DNA of 64,000 nt, taken from Clostridiales bacterium UBA4698. GTDB taxonomy: Bacteria > Bacillota > Clostridia > TANB77 > UBA1234. Every line of letters starts with the position of its first letter. Position 1 is the first letter of the stretch. The DNA lies in assembly GCA_002404755.1 (NCBI GenBank), contig DHKI01000003.1, positions 1-64,000 of the forward strand. The letters are read 5' to 3'. A model generated the notes under the pieces. The model worked only from the letters and a program-made list of their open reading frames with translations, had not been told where the DNA came from and did no database searches. A program made the position numbers and the translations under genes. Shown in pieces: positions 35,552 to 44,690 of this stretch.

Positions 35552-35956
35552 ATGTTTGAAAATGAAAAATTTGACCGTCCTGATTTTTGCGATTTTAAAA
35601 CAATAATTGAAAAATTCTTAACAATATGCTTACCTGTAACAACAACACCTTGTGCAAAGGTTGGAAAAATTAAAACCGAATGTTGTGGCACACCAATCGT
35701 TGTTCCAAGAAAACATGATATTTGTTGTGATGAAATGCAAAAGAACGGCTGTTGCAAGTACACTGTTATTCAAAAGATGAGAGTTGAGATTCCTATCGAC
35801 TTTACTGCCGACACTAAAGTTGACGATTTATTTGTTGATTGTGAATTTAAGCATGACAAGGACCACTGTGACAAAAATAATTGTGAGAAAGACCTCTGCG
35901 ACGCTTGTAAAAAAGACATTTGTCCAAAAGATCCTTGCGATAAAAAGCCTTGGTAA
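35552..35956 (+). CDS. Cysteine-rich putative spore coat protein with DUF3794/SPOCS-like segment
   Basis: The 134-residue product has 17 or more cysteines and no signal peptide. The first half contains TECCGTPIVVPRKHDICCDEM. The middle, YTVIQKMRVEIPIDFTADTKV, resembles the SPOCS/DUF3794 strand pattern of spore coat and SafA-like proteins. The tail is built of short Asp-Lys-Cys repeats (DKDHCDKNNCEKDLCDACKK) ending in DPCDKKPW. Cys-rich coat proteins are cross-linked around the spore. Supporting this, the promoter looks mother-cell specific. AGGAGG precedes the ATG, and a strong terminator follows. It is one of three plus-strand genes in the window. Confidence 0.65.
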   Translation: MFENEKFDRPDFCDFKTIIEKFLTICLPVTTTPCAKVGKIKTECCGTPIVVPRKHDICCDEMQKNGCCKYTVIQKMRVEIPIDFTADTKVDDLFVDCEFKHDKDHCDKNNCEKDLCDACKKDICPKDPCDKKPW

Positions 35957-36087
35957 CATCATTTAAAGAAATTATAACCGTTAATTGAAACATTGTAATT
36001 AAAATATATTTCAAAATTAAATCAAAAAATTTAATGTTTATTTATCGCGTAAAAACGGCTTAAAAAATTTGCATTTATAAGTTGACT

Positions 36088-36133
36088 AAAAAATAGGATT
36101 CGAATCAAAGTACTGATTCAAATCCTATTTTTT
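36088..36133. terminator. Strong bidirectional terminator
   Basis: AAAAAATAGGATTCGAATCA and TGATTCAAATCCTATTTTTT pair over 20 positions with one mismatch, between convergent genes at 35956 and 36164. Confidence 0.9.
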
Positions 36134-36163
36134 AATTTTTCGCATCCAAATTTTAACCTAAAA

Positions 36164-36733
36164 CTATTCTTGAGATATTTTTTCTAAATATTTGTATGTT
36201 TCCATTACTTCTTCTCTTGTCATATCTTGACTTACTGATTCGTTCATAGTGATTGTAACATACTTTCCATCTCTCTTAATTTCTTTTACATTTTCTAGAC
36301 CTGTTAATTCACTATTATTAACGTCTTTTAACTCGTTCATATATTGCTCATATGCTTGTTTTCCTGCTTCCTCATTATCATACATATAACAATAACTATA
36401 ATTTACTACTTGGTCTCCACTAAAATCAAATATTATATAATACGCATTTCCAAAATTAAAAACTGCTCTATCATCTGTTGTAGATAAACCTATTTTTCCT
36501 GAAGCATCACCTGAATCTCCGCTTTTATTATTTCCACTAGTATTTTCTTCTATTTTAGAGCCCCCTATAATATTTTCTAAATCTTTATCATCATCTTTTG
36601 AGCTTGTATTAACCTTATCACTAATATCATTTACTCCATTACTTGGTTGCTCTTCTTTTTTGTTACAGCCAACCATTCCAAAAATACAAAAAGCCATTAT
36701 TAAAACAATTCCGATTACTCTAAGTTTTTTCAT
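36164..36733 (-). CDS. Lipoprotein of unknown function
   Basis: The product has 189 residues. A lipoprotein signal ends in the lipobox FGMVGC at residues 18-23. A low-complexity linker rich in Ser, Asn, Asp and Lys follows (about 25-78, with SGDSGDASGK). A globular domain has FGNAYYIIFDFSGDQ and MTREEVMETYKYLEK at its end. It would sit on the outer face of the membrane. The linker shares the SGD motif seen in other surface proteins of this window. AGGAGGAGAAGAT precedes the ATG. Confidence 0.8.
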   Translation of the reverse strand: MKKLRVIGIVLIMAFCIFGMVGCNKKEEQPSNGVNDISDKVNTSSKDDDKDLENIIGGSKIEENTSGNNKSGDSGDASGKIGLSTTDDRAVFNFGNAYYIIFDFSGDQVVNYSYCYMYDNEEAGKQAYEQYMNELKDVNNSELTGLENVKEIKRDGKYVTITMNESVSQDMTREEVMETYKYLEKISQE

Positions 36734-36806
36734 ATCTTCTCCTCCTATACTCTTTATACACTATAATTATAATACTATATTTCTTTTATAATTCCAACAT
36801 TTATTT

Positions 36807-37004
36807 TTAATCTTCGAAAAGTTGGTCAGCTAAATTTTGTATATATGCTTTTCTTTCTTTCGTTTCCTTTTCTAAAATTCTTAGTTCTATAATATCTCCC
36901 TCTTCAGCATTCATAGCAAGCACTCTAGGCATATTCACAAACTCTCCACTTTCAATTTCAACAACAGCATAATTCCCTTCATATCTATCTAATATAACTC
37001 TCAT
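36807..37004 (-). CDS. DUF3006 family protein
   Basis: The 65-residue product, MRVILDRYEGNYAVVEIESG with MPRVLAMNAEEGDIIEL, matches the small DUF3006 beta-barrel family, which often accompanies extracellular metallo-beta-lactamase-fold proteins, though none is adjacent here. The function is unknown. AAAGAGGTGAATGTGGC precedes the ATG. It stands alone between the lipoprotein gene and the beta-propeller gene. Confidence 0.75.
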   Translation of the reverse strand: MRVILDRYEGNYAVVEIESGEFVNMPRVLAMNAEEGDIIELRILEKETKERKAYIQNLADQLFED

Positions 37005-37095
37005 GCCACATTCACCTCTTTATGTATCAACATTCTAACAGAACCAATAATATTATATAACCTTTTTTAATGCTCACATTATATCATAAAACAAT

Positions 37096-37123
37096 AAAAA
37101 GGTGGAAGTATTTTTCCACCTTT
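37096..37123 (-). terminator. Terminator of the ECF sigma/beta-propeller operon
   Basis: AAAGGTGGAA and TTCCACCTTT form a 10-bp stem; a minus-strand U run follows. Confidence 0.8.
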
Positions 37124-37128
37124 ACATA

Positions 37129-39201
37129 TTAAAATTCTATTTTCGATACTTCTTTCATTGTATCCATATCTAGTACTTTTATCATATTACTTGATATTGT
37201 ATAAAGCTTATCTCCTATATATATTATTCTTTCAATATTGCTATAAGGGTTTTCAGTATTTTCATTTGAAACTTTGCCAAGCAATGTTATACCTTTTTCT
37301 GTATCTATATTAAATATAACTGCTCCACAGAAATCTAAATCTCCATACATTGGGACTCCATTTTCATATGTTCCTGCATTTTCATCATATAATCTAACTG
37401 GAAAAGCAAATAGCCCTTCATCTTGTTTGAATAGAAGTGATTTATGATTGTATAATAATTCAGAATAGCTTCCTCTTCCGCCTATCTTTACAGAGTCTAA
37501 CTCTTTTGGATTGTTATAATCACTAACATCAAATATAGCAAGTTTTAATCCTGTCGAATATGCTGTTACACGTTCTGTTCCATCATAGTTTTTAACAATC
37601 TTTTCTATTGAATCTTCTCCAAAACCAATTAAATAGTTTTCGCCAAATGGATGTAAGTAACTGCTATATCCTGGTATCTTTAATTCTCCTAAAACTTCCG
37701 GATTGGTTGGCTCACTTAAATCTATTACAAAAAGTGGATCCACAGTTTTATATGTTACAACATAACATTTGTCTCCCATAAAACGTGTGCTATATATCCT
37801 CTCGCCTTTTGCTAAACCTTCTAGCTTTCCAATAACTTTTAAATCTTTATCTAAGACATATAAATTATTTTCAGATGTATTACTTTCCCATGAATTTCCT
37901 TTTGTAGTTGTTATTCTAAAGTTTCCATCATATTCATCCATTGAAAATTGATTTAACAAAGTTCCTTTAACTTCGCCTTCTGCTACATATTTTATTTTCC
38001 CATTGTATATAGCAAATTTTCTTATTTTAGTGTTTCCATTACCATTATCATATCTTAGCCAACCTTGATAACTTAACCTTGACTTTGTTACATATAGATT
38101 TTCTTTCGAACAGTATATTTCTTCGCCTGTACCTATAAAAGTTTCTACATTTGCTTTTTCAGATATATTATCTAAGCTAAATGAAGTAATCATCATGTAT
38201 GAACATTCCTCGTCATCCTCAAGGTCAGGGAAACATTTTATTGATGTAATGTCAACTTCTTTAGTATTTCCGCCATCAACACAAGTATCCTTGAAAAGTG
38301 GTACAACATCTTCTGGATTAATGTCGTTATAAAAATATACATATTTATTGCTTATTACATATATATCATCATCAACTTTTCTTGATGAACAATAGCTTCC
38401 TTCTGTCTCTATCTCTCTAACCAAATCATAATTATTTATATCATAAATCATAACCTTTGTTGATGTTTTATCATAGAAACCTCCGTAAAAGCCATATGGA
38501 GTAACCTTATCATTTTCTAATGTTATTAGACTACTCATACTACTAGTCGCTAGTACTATTATATAATCATCACTTAAATATAACTCTCTTGGTCTTTGAT
38601 ATGTGCCATTATCATTTTTTACCTTAAAATCAATTTCTTTCTCTAGCTCTAATTTTTCACCTTTATTATTAATTATCTTTAAAGTATTATTTGATAAATA
38701 ATAAATGTAATCTCCGTTAGTTTTTACTATATCTGCTTCATCAACGCCTTGAACTTGCGTGTTAGTTTCCGAATATTCATCCGAAGATTTTTGACTTCCA
38801 CTATCGCCAGCTACATTTTCTGTCGCTGATAATTCCTGCGTTGCAGAATCAATTGAAACGGAATCCGCATATTTCAAATCGCCTAAAGAATTAAATATAG
38901 CTCTTCTATTAATAAGTTCTCTACTATTTTCTAGCTTTTTCACTAATTCATCTTTCGTTTTAAAAGTTGTAAGTTTCAATTCTTTTTGATTTTCAAACTC
39001 AACTTCTTTTTGATTTACCTTTAGCACACTTAACTCCACATCCTCAACATGATGTATTTTAGTTGCATCAACGCCAACAAGCACTGCTATTGCAACTGCA
39101 CATATACATGTAATAAGTGCATATCCTTCTCTTCTTTTTTTCATCTTATAATCACTCGCTTTCTTAAGTATACTTTTAACTCTCTCTTCATTACTCTTCA
39201 T
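37129..39201 (-). CDS. Membrane-anchored beta-propeller protein, likely partner of the ECF sigma factor
   Basis: The product has 690 residues. Residues 1-25 are cytoplasmic (MKSNEERVKSILKKASDYKM), followed by one membrane helix (27-46). The large extracellular part contains repeated propeller blades, as in the COG4880 group of secreted proteins with a C-terminal beta-propeller distantly related to WD-40 repeats. Blade cues are VDEADIVKTNGDYIYYLSN, DDYIIVLATS, YLIGFGEDS and IGDKLYTISSNMIKVLD. It overlaps the sigma gene by 11 bases, so the short cytoplasmic tail may act as an anti-sigma segment sensing an outside signal. That role is inference. Confidence 0.8.
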   Translation of the reverse strand: MKSNEERVKSILKKASDYKMKKRREGYALITCICAVAIAVLVGVDATKIHHVEDVELSVLKVNQKEVEFENQKELKLTTFKTKDELVKKLENSRELINRRAIFNSLGDLKYADSVSIDSATQELSATENVAGDSGSQKSSDEYSETNTQVQGVDEADIVKTNGDYIYYLSNNTLKIINNKGEKLELEKEIDFKVKNDNGTYQRPRELYLSDDYIIVLATSSMSSLITLENDKVTPYGFYGGFYDKTSTKVMIYDINNYDLVREIETEGSYCSSRKVDDDIYVISNKYVYFYNDINPEDVVPLFKDTCVDGGNTKEVDITSIKCFPDLEDDEECSYMMITSFSLDNISEKANVETFIGTGEEIYCSKENLYVTKSRLSYQGWLRYDNGNGNTKIRKFAIYNGKIKYVAEGEVKGTLLNQFSMDEYDGNFRITTTKGNSWESNTSENNLYVLDKDLKVIGKLEGLAKGERIYSTRFMGDKCYVVTYKTVDPLFVIDLSEPTNPEVLGELKIPGYSSYLHPFGENYLIGFGEDSIEKIVKNYDGTERVTAYSTGLKLAIFDVSDYNNPKELDSVKIGGRGSYSELLYNHKSLLFKQDEGLFAFPVRLYDENAGTYENGVPMYGDLDFCGAVIFNIDTEKGITLLGKVSNENTENPYSNIERIIYIGDKLYTISSNMIKVLDMDTMKEVSKIEF

Positions 39202-39733
39202 AAGAAAATCCCTCCTTTCTTAAATTTTCTTTAAGAGCAAGCCTTGCCCTATACGCAAGGTTCTTTACTTGTTTATTATTTTTATGCATAACCTTCGATA
39301 TTTCATTATAAGACATATCTTCAAAGTATATTAAAAACAACACTGTTTCATAATCTTTTGGTAAAGTCTTTATTATTCTGCGTATATTTCTGTGTTCTTC
39401 ATCTTTTATTACACTCTCTTCAAATCTTTCTTCATCCTCAAGTATTTCATCTTCTAAAAAGCTACATTTTTTATTCTTTTTTAGAACATTGAAAGCTTTA
39501 TTTCTTCCAATTTGAAATAAATAAGTTTTAAATGAAGATTCTTCTTTAAAATTATGTTTTTTTACAACCAGTTCCATAAAAACATCTTCCATTAATTCTT
39601 CAGCCAAAGAAAGATTGTTTACAAAACCATTTATAAAAAACATAAGACTGTCGCCATACATTTTAACTATATCTTCAAGACCACTTTCATCTCCATTTAG
39701 GAAACGACGGTAGCTACTTGCGCCGTTATCCAT
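39191..39733 (-). CDS. ECF-type RNA polymerase sigma factor
   Basis: The product has 180 residues. Region 2 runs from residue 15 to 85 (MEDVFMELVVKKH, FKTYLFQIGRNKAFNVLKK). Region 4 near 120-175 has a helix-turn-helix (LPKDYETVLFLIYFEDMSYNEISKVMHKNNKQVKNLAYRAR, seen in pieces). It directs transcription of a small regulon, probably including itself. AAAGGAGGGAAAATTT precedes the ATG. It is followed by the overlapping membrane beta-propeller gene. Confidence 0.9.
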   Translation of the reverse strand: MDNGASSYRRFLNGDESGLEDIVKMYGDSLMFFINGFVNNLSLAEELMEDVFMELVVKKHNFKEESSFKTYLFQIGRNKAFNVLKKNKKCSFLEDEILEDEERFEESVIKDEEHRNIRRIIKTLPKDYETVLFLIYFEDMSYNEISKVMHKNNKQVKNLAYRARLALKENLRKEGFSYEE

Positions 39734-39915
39734 AAATTTTCCCTCCTTTTAATGCCTTACACCAATTAGACAATTCAAACCTCAAAAAGTCTCATAAAGC
39801 TCAAGTTTTCTTATATTCTATATTAAATGAGAACTTATTTCAATCAAATTCTAGCTTTAAATGGTAAGTTTTGTTAGTGCTTACTATTTCCACAACAAAT
39901 CTTAAAAATACAAAA

Positions 39916-39953
39916 TGGCATATAATACTCTTCAAGAAAAGCATTATATGCCA
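39916..39953 (-). terminator. Terminator of the metal ABC transporter operon
   Basis: TGGCATATAAT and ATTATATGCCA form an 11-bp perfect stem; TTTTGTATTTTT follows on the minus strand. Confidence 0.85.
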
Positions 39954-39973
39954 ATATTGATTACTCAAATTTT

Positions 39974-40795
39974 CTAATCATGTACTATTTTATCAAGTAT
40001 GCTAAATATTATAAACATAACAACATTCACCAAAACAATCGTCGCACCAGTACTAATGTTATATGCATAAGATATGTATAAGCCAATTAAAAATGATACC
40101 ACACTAACAATCGATGAACTTATTACAACCTTTTTGAAAGACCTAAACAATCTCATTGATGTAAGTGCTGGGAAAATTATGATGCTACTTATAAGCATTG
40201 TTCCCATCATTCTCATTCCAACGACGATAACAACGGCCGTTAGAATAGCAATCAAATTTGTATACCATTTCACATTCAAGCCAACTGCTTTAGAAAATTC
40301 TTCGTCAAATGTAATTGCAAACAATTTTCTGTAATAGATAACAAATAAAATTACAACAATAACACTAACCGCTACGCTTAAATAAACATCTGAAGCACTC
40401 ATTGCAAGAATACTACCAAACATAAAATTGCATACATCCGTATTCATACCTGTAGTTAAAGAAGTGACCGCCACACCTAATGCTAATGCTGTACTTGATA
40501 TAAGAGCAATTGCACTGTCTGCCTTAATCTTGCTATCATCACCTATTTTTAGTAGCACAACAGCTGCAATTATAACTCCTGGTATTGCGATGTATAAAGG
40601 TGTAGTAATGCCAAGTGCAGTAGCTATCGTCAATATGCCAAAGCCAACATGTGAAAGTCCATCACCAATCATTGCGTATCTTTTTAAAACCAAACTAACC
40701 CCTAAAAGAGCCGCACATAAGCTTACTAGAATTCCAACCAATGCTGCTCTCTGTATAAAACCAAAACTTAACATCTCTGTAATAGTTGTAATCAT
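39974..40795 (-). CDS. Metal ABC transporter permease (ZnuB/MntB type)
   Basis: The 273-residue product has eight or so membrane helices and the ABC-3 family segments SLCAALLGVSLVLKRYAMIGDGLSHVGFG and GLNVKWYTNLIAILTAVVIV, with RMMGTMLISSIIIFPA. It forms the membrane channel for Zn2+ or Mn2+. The ATPase gene ends just before it. The substrate-binding protein gene is not in the window, so the metal cannot be decided. Confidence 0.9.
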   Translation of the reverse strand: MITTITEMLSFGFIQRAALVGILVSLCAALLGVSLVLKRYAMIGDGLSHVGFGILTIATALGITTPLYIAIPGVIIAAVVLLKIGDDSKIKADSAIALISSTALALGVAVTSLTTGMNTDVCNFMFGSILAMSASDVYLSVAVSVIVVILFVIYYRKLFAITFDEEFSKAVGLNVKWYTNLIAILTAVVIVVGMRMMGTMLISSIIIFPALTSMRLFRSFKKVVISSSIVSVVSFLIGLYISYAYNISTGATIVLVNVVMFIIFSILDKIVHD

Positions 40796-41468
40796 CTAAG
40801 CAACACCTCCACCCTTGTAGCTTTTTGCATCACCTATATATGTAACTTTTCCATCTTTAATTTCTATAACCCTACTACAATATTTTATTGCCCTCGAAAT
40901 ATCATGCGAAACCATTATAACTGTCAAACCTCTTTTTTTATTTAGTCTTTCTAAGATTTCATATATTTGAGTAGAAATAGCAGGATCAAGGCCGTTTGTT
41001 GGCTCATCTAAAATGATAACTTTTTCTGTTGCACATATCGCTCTAGCTATTAAAACCCTTTGCTGTTGACCACCAGATAAATCTCTAAAGCACTTATTTT
41101 TTATATCAAACAAATCCAATTCTTTCATAACTTTGTTTGCCGTAGCTATATCTCTTTTGCTATACCAAATTTTATTTATATTATTAACAATTGTACCACT
41201 TAGAACAACCTCTTCAATTGATGCTGGAAAATTACTTTGTATTTCAGTTTTTTGTGGTAAATATCCGGATTCTATCATTAACAATTATTTTTCCAGATTG
41301 TGGCTTGTATAAACCTAAAATGCACTTCATAAGTGTACTTTTGCCAGAGCCGTTCTCACCAAATACACAAACAAAATCTCCCTCTTCTATTTTAAAACTT
41401 ACTCCATTCAAAGCATCTTTTTTCGCAGGATAACTAAAATGTACATCTTTTGCCTCAACCAAACTCAT
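40796..41468 (-). pseudogene. Metal ABC transporter ATP-binding protein (ZnuC type), frameshifted
   Basis: The N-terminal frame (41244-41468) has FSYPAKKDALNGVSFKIEEG and Walker A GENGSGKSTLMKC, then GLYKPQSGKIIVND, and runs out of frame. The second frame (40796-41284) resumes with GYLPQKTEIQSNFPAS, the expected next family segment. It contains the signature LSGGQQQRVLIARAI, Walker B VIILDEPTNGLDP and the switch VSHD. One extra or two missing bases near 41280-41290 explain the break. All catalytic motifs are intact on both sides. Confidence 0.88.
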
Positions 41469-41501
41469 TCCATTTCATCTCCTTTTTAAGAACTACTATA
41501 C

Positions 41502-41530
41502 ATAATACAATAAATTTTGACTAAAATCAA
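41502..41530 (-). promoter_or_regulatory. Promoter of the metal ABC transporter operon
   Basis: On the minus strand TTGATT (41525-41530), a 17-base spacer and TATTAT (41502-41507). No Zur- or MntR-like box is obvious. Confidence 0.5.
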
Positions 41531-41551
41531 CATATATTTACATCTTCTATG

Positions 41552-42037
41552 CTAGCTTATTGGGTGCTTTATTGCCAATTTCAATACATCAAATATCCTT
41601 ATCTTTAGTATAATATTAATATTGGTGTCAAATATCAATTTATCATACTCCGGCAAAATCACGTACTTATAATTGCAAATCTTTTTAAAAGGCAACATTT
41701 TTAAAGACTCTAAAAAAGTAGATAGTATAGGAATCGAAAATACAGTCGGAAACAAAAAAAGTAGACCAATTTTTATATTTGCATCAAAAGATGCCAATTC
41801 AACACTTTTCATAATTTGTTTTATCTCGTTTGCACTGATTCTCTTTTTCTTCTTTCCGTTTGAATTATTACGTTTTTTTCTTTTTCCAACCACTCTGCCA
41901 TTTTTCTTTATTTCTACCGGTCCCACTTTTAGTTTAAAAAACGTATTCACTCCACAGCTCTCTATATTCACTTGGATTTTAATTTTAAAAATCAAAATAC
42001 TAATAACAATAAAAATAATTATACATAAAATTTTCAT
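41552..42037 (-). CDS. DUF2953-like protein (YtfI-type)
   Basis: The 161-residue product has one N-terminal membrane helix (residues 2-18), a Lys/Arg-rich linker (KRKKRNNSNGKKKKR) and a C-terminal amphipathic region. Size and layout match DUF2953 proteins, which in Bacillus and Clostridia usually sit next to ytfJ and scpAB. Here the ytfJ gene is about 4 kb away with several surface-protein genes between, so the pair has been separated. A role in sporulation or spore germination is suggested only by that family association. Confidence 0.6.
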   Translation of the reverse strand: MKILCIIIFIVISILIFKIKIQVNIESCGVNTFFKLKVGPVEIKKNGRVVGKRKKRNNSNGKKKKRISANEIKQIMKSVELASFDANIKIGLLFLFPTVFSIPILSTFLESLKMLPFKKICNYKYVILPEYDKLIFDTNINIILKIRIFDVLKLAIKHPIS

Positions 42038-42129
42038 AAGAATATTTTTCCAAATAATCGATTTATTATTCTTAGTTATTTTCTTTAAGAAATCGCTTCC
42101 TTGTGAATTTGAATTTTTTATACAATGTA

Positions 42130-42170
42130 AAACCTCAAACAGTGCTTTGTTGACACACCATTTGAGGTTT
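42130..42170 (-). terminator. Terminator of the trmB/surface protein operon
   Basis: AAACCTCAAA and TTTGAGGTTT form a 10-bp perfect stem after the stop at 42177. Confidence 0.75.
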
Positions 42171-42176
42171 CTTCTA

Positions 42177-43472
42177 TTAATCCTTATTTACTTCTCCACT
42201 AACCATTTCTTCGCCACTTACACTTGCAATTGGTTCAATTCCTTCTCTTATTGTGATTGCTCTTTCATGTTTTAAAGCTCTATAAACTGCATCAATTTTA
42301 TTATTTTTTGAAGTGATTACCGTTACATTCAAAATAAATTCATTTTCTTCTTCGGCTCTATTTACACTTATCTTAATCAAAGTTCCTTTGTTATGATTAG
42401 AATCACCTGACTCTAATTTTATCCAATCTTTTTGTTCATTCATTAGACCTTTGCAAACTTTTTCAAAATCATATTGACTTAAGTTTATTTCACCACTTGT
42501 ATTATTCTCATTAATATCAAGTGCTATATACTCGCCTATGTCCTTTTCTGAAATTTTTGAAAGTGCTGATGAAATCAAAGATGAATATAATGAAATATCT
42601 TCATTTGCAGCCTCTTTCTCTCCATATATAACTTCCTTCTTCCACAAATCACTATCTATAGCATATTCTAATACATCTCTGCCTATTTGATAATTAATTT
42701 CATCTCTAGAATATGAATAGTTTGTTGCAGGAACATTTGCAACTTCATACTGAATAGTATTTAATTCAGGAACTAATGCAAATAATGCAATCGTGTTATT
42801 TTTTAAATCATCTCTGTCATCTATTGAAGTATTTGCATATTTTACGGACAAAGTTTTCGTATCTGAATCAATTACAATGCCAGAAATATTTCTTGAATAT
42901 GCTAATTGATTTAGAATTTCTTTTACTTTTACTAAATCTGAAACCTTAGTATTTCTATACTTTAGCATTTCATCAACATCGTATATATTCTCATCTGTAA
43001 CAACAAGTTTAAAGCCATATTCAGCTGAGCCCTTAGCATAGAAATCTAATTTTATTAAGCATATATACGTTCCTTCTAATTCTGGAGAATATATTGTAAA
43101 GTAATTTCCCGCCTCATCAAATTTAGAAGTAACATCAAAAGTTTCCCCATTAAGAGTGCTAGCATACTTTACTTCTTGTATTGTAAATTTTTCTGTTGTA
43201 GATACTGTTATTACCTCATTTGTTTTAGAAACTAATGTATTATTAGTATTGTACTCAAAGTCTTTCAAATCAATTGCATCAATAGAAGTTATATTGCCAA
43301 AAACTTTCCAAGAATATCCGCCAAGTACTGATGTTATACTTTTTTTATCCGCATTTTGCACAGTAAGCTCTGGTGGAAGTTTTTTTGAATTAGAAACTAA
43401 AAATGCCAAAAATACTGCTACCAATATAACTAATGTTATTGCTACTATAAAAATCTTTTCTTTTTTATCCAT
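42177..43472 (-). CDS. Membrane-anchored protein with DUF4825-like domain and C-terminal SGE motifs
   Basis: The product has 431 residues. After one N-terminal membrane helix (7-26) come an extracellular strand-rich domain (ELTVQNADKKSITSVLGGYSW) and a segment like DUF4825 (VDEMLKYRNTKVSDLVKVKEILNQL, then GIVIDSDTKTLSVKY). A helical region follows, and the tail ends SVSGEEMVSGEVNKD. It is 12 bases downstream of another membrane-anchored protein gene and is the third gene after trmB. Function unknown. Confidence 0.7.
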   Translation of the reverse strand: MDKKEKIFIVAITLVILVAVFLAFLVSNSKKLPPELTVQNADKKSITSVLGGYSWKVFGNITSIDAIDLKDFEYNTNNTLVSKTNEVITVSTTEKFTIQEVKYASTLNGETFDVTSKFDEAGNYFTIYSPELEGTYICLIKLDFYAKGSAEYGFKLVVTDENIYDVDEMLKYRNTKVSDLVKVKEILNQLAYSRNISGIVIDSDTKTLSVKYANTSIDDRDDLKNNTIALFALVPELNTIQYEVANVPATNYSYSRDEINYQIGRDVLEYAIDSDLWKKEVIYGEKEAANEDISLYSSLISSALSKISEKDIGEYIALDINENNTSGEINLSQYDFEKVCKGLMNEQKDWIKLESGDSNHNKGTLIKISVNRAEEENEFILNVTVITSKNNKIDAVYRALKHERAITIREGIEPIASVSGEEMVSGEVNKD

Positions 43473-43484
43473 ATGAATCCTCCT

Positions 43485-44669
43485 TTAAATATTTTTGTTC
43501 AATCTTTCTAACTCTGTTCCATCTTTCTTTAACCTATAAATCATATATTCTTCAACACTTGACATTCCGTCAATTAAGTTAAAATCGATATAAATATAAT
43601 TATCTTTTTCTCTTATATTAACATCTTGAGCATTTTCTCTATACACTTCGCAAATATCACAAATTAATAAATTATTCCTATATAGTTTTAATGCTGTTTC
43701 TTCTTTTCGTAAAGCATATATAATCGGCATATCACTTTCTTTCACAGATTCAATCTTTGCAGATTTTTCGCTATACTTTTTCAGTTCACTTTCGCCATAA
43801 TAACTAAAATATATATTTGAACTGTCTGCATATTTTATTTCATAAACAGCTCCTGTCAAATCTATTAATTCTGTTTCTGAGCCATCTTTTTCTATCTTTT
43901 CAATGCTATATTTAAAACCAACATCCGGCAACCTTCTCTCTATCAAAACATATAATCCCTTGTCCGTGACAGCACTATCAATCACCTGCAGTTCACTTTC
44001 ATTCGTCATATAAATTCTGTCTAGCACATTTGCATATTGCTTTTCTTTGTTCACTTTAAAAATAGAAATACTGCCATCACTATTTGAAGAAGAAAAATAT
44101 AAATTGACATTATCTTCAATCATAAAGCTTGAATTTCCACTCACTAATGATGTAGGATTTTTAACAGTTAATGTTTCTCCGTAGTATTCTGCTTTACATA
44201 TTTTATTTTGATATGAATATATTATATTTCCATCTTGAATACTATACAATTTACCAACACAGAATTTTTTAATATAACTAGTATCGTCAATATTCATATA
44301 CAAAGTTTGATCAAAAACAGTGAAAAACAAATTATTATTAAAAACATATAATCTATTTTCAATGTCGTATTGCGAAGTCTTATACAAAACTTCAACCTTA
44401 CTTTCACCTGCCAACTTAATTCTGCATATCTTGTTTTCACTTTCGCCATTATATCCGACTTCATTATCAACATAATATATATAATCATCATATATTAACG
44501 AATTGCTACCATTCCACATAACTTTCGACTTGTTCTCTTTAGTCAAATCAATAATATTACTATTTGGATTTTGTATAACATTTCCGTTGTTTTTAGAACT
44601 AAATGCTATCAGTCCTATTAAAAGTGCTAAAATTATAATAAACAAAAAAATTAATCCATTTTTTTTCAT
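43485..44669 (-). CDS. Membrane-anchored beta-propeller-like protein (DUF5050-like)
   Basis: The 394-residue product has an N-terminal membrane helix (5-24) and then repeated units of about 45-50 residues with the pattern D-x-Y-I-Y-Y/F and K/R-I-K-x-D/N-G (SLIYDDYIYYVDNEVGY, GKLYSIQDGNIIYSYQNKI, DGMSSVEEYMIYRLKKDG). This resembles DUF5050/TolB-like propellers. It is probably an extracellular sensor or binding module. AAGTGGAGGTAATTA precedes the ATG. It lies between trmB and the DUF4825-like gene with short gaps, so is likely cotranscribed. Confidence 0.65.
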   Translation of the reverse strand: MKKNGLIFLFIIILALLIGLIAFSSKNNGNVIQNPNSNIIDLTKENKSKVMWNGSNSLIYDDYIYYVDNEVGYNGESENKICRIKLAGESKVEVLYKTSQYDIENRLYVFNNNLFFTVFDQTLYMNIDDTSYIKKFCVGKLYSIQDGNIIYSYQNKICKAEYYGETLTVKNPTSLVSGNSSFMIEDNVNLYFSSSNSDGSISIFKVNKEKQYANVLDRIYMTNESELQVIDSAVTDKGLYVLIERRLPDVGFKYSIEKIEKDGSETELIDLTGAVYEIKYADSSNIYFSYYGESELKKYSEKSAKIESVKESDMPIIYALRKEETALKLYRNNLLICDICEVYRENAQDVNIREKDNYIYIDFNLIDGMSSVEEYMIYRLKKDGTELERLNKNI

Positions 44670-44690
44670 TAATTACCTCCACTTTTATCT

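Noticed and set aside
35491..35763. Minus-strand open frame opposite the Cys-rich coat-like gene
   Set aside because: It has no ribosome site, overlaps the promoter of the plus gene, and its apparent cysteines do not follow a family pattern.
41673..42275. Plus-strand open frame of 200 codons across the DUF2953 gene and a terminator
   Set aside because: It crosses a clear minus-strand terminator and the ends of two minus-strand genes, has no ribosome site, and is Phe/Leu-rich as antisense frames here are.
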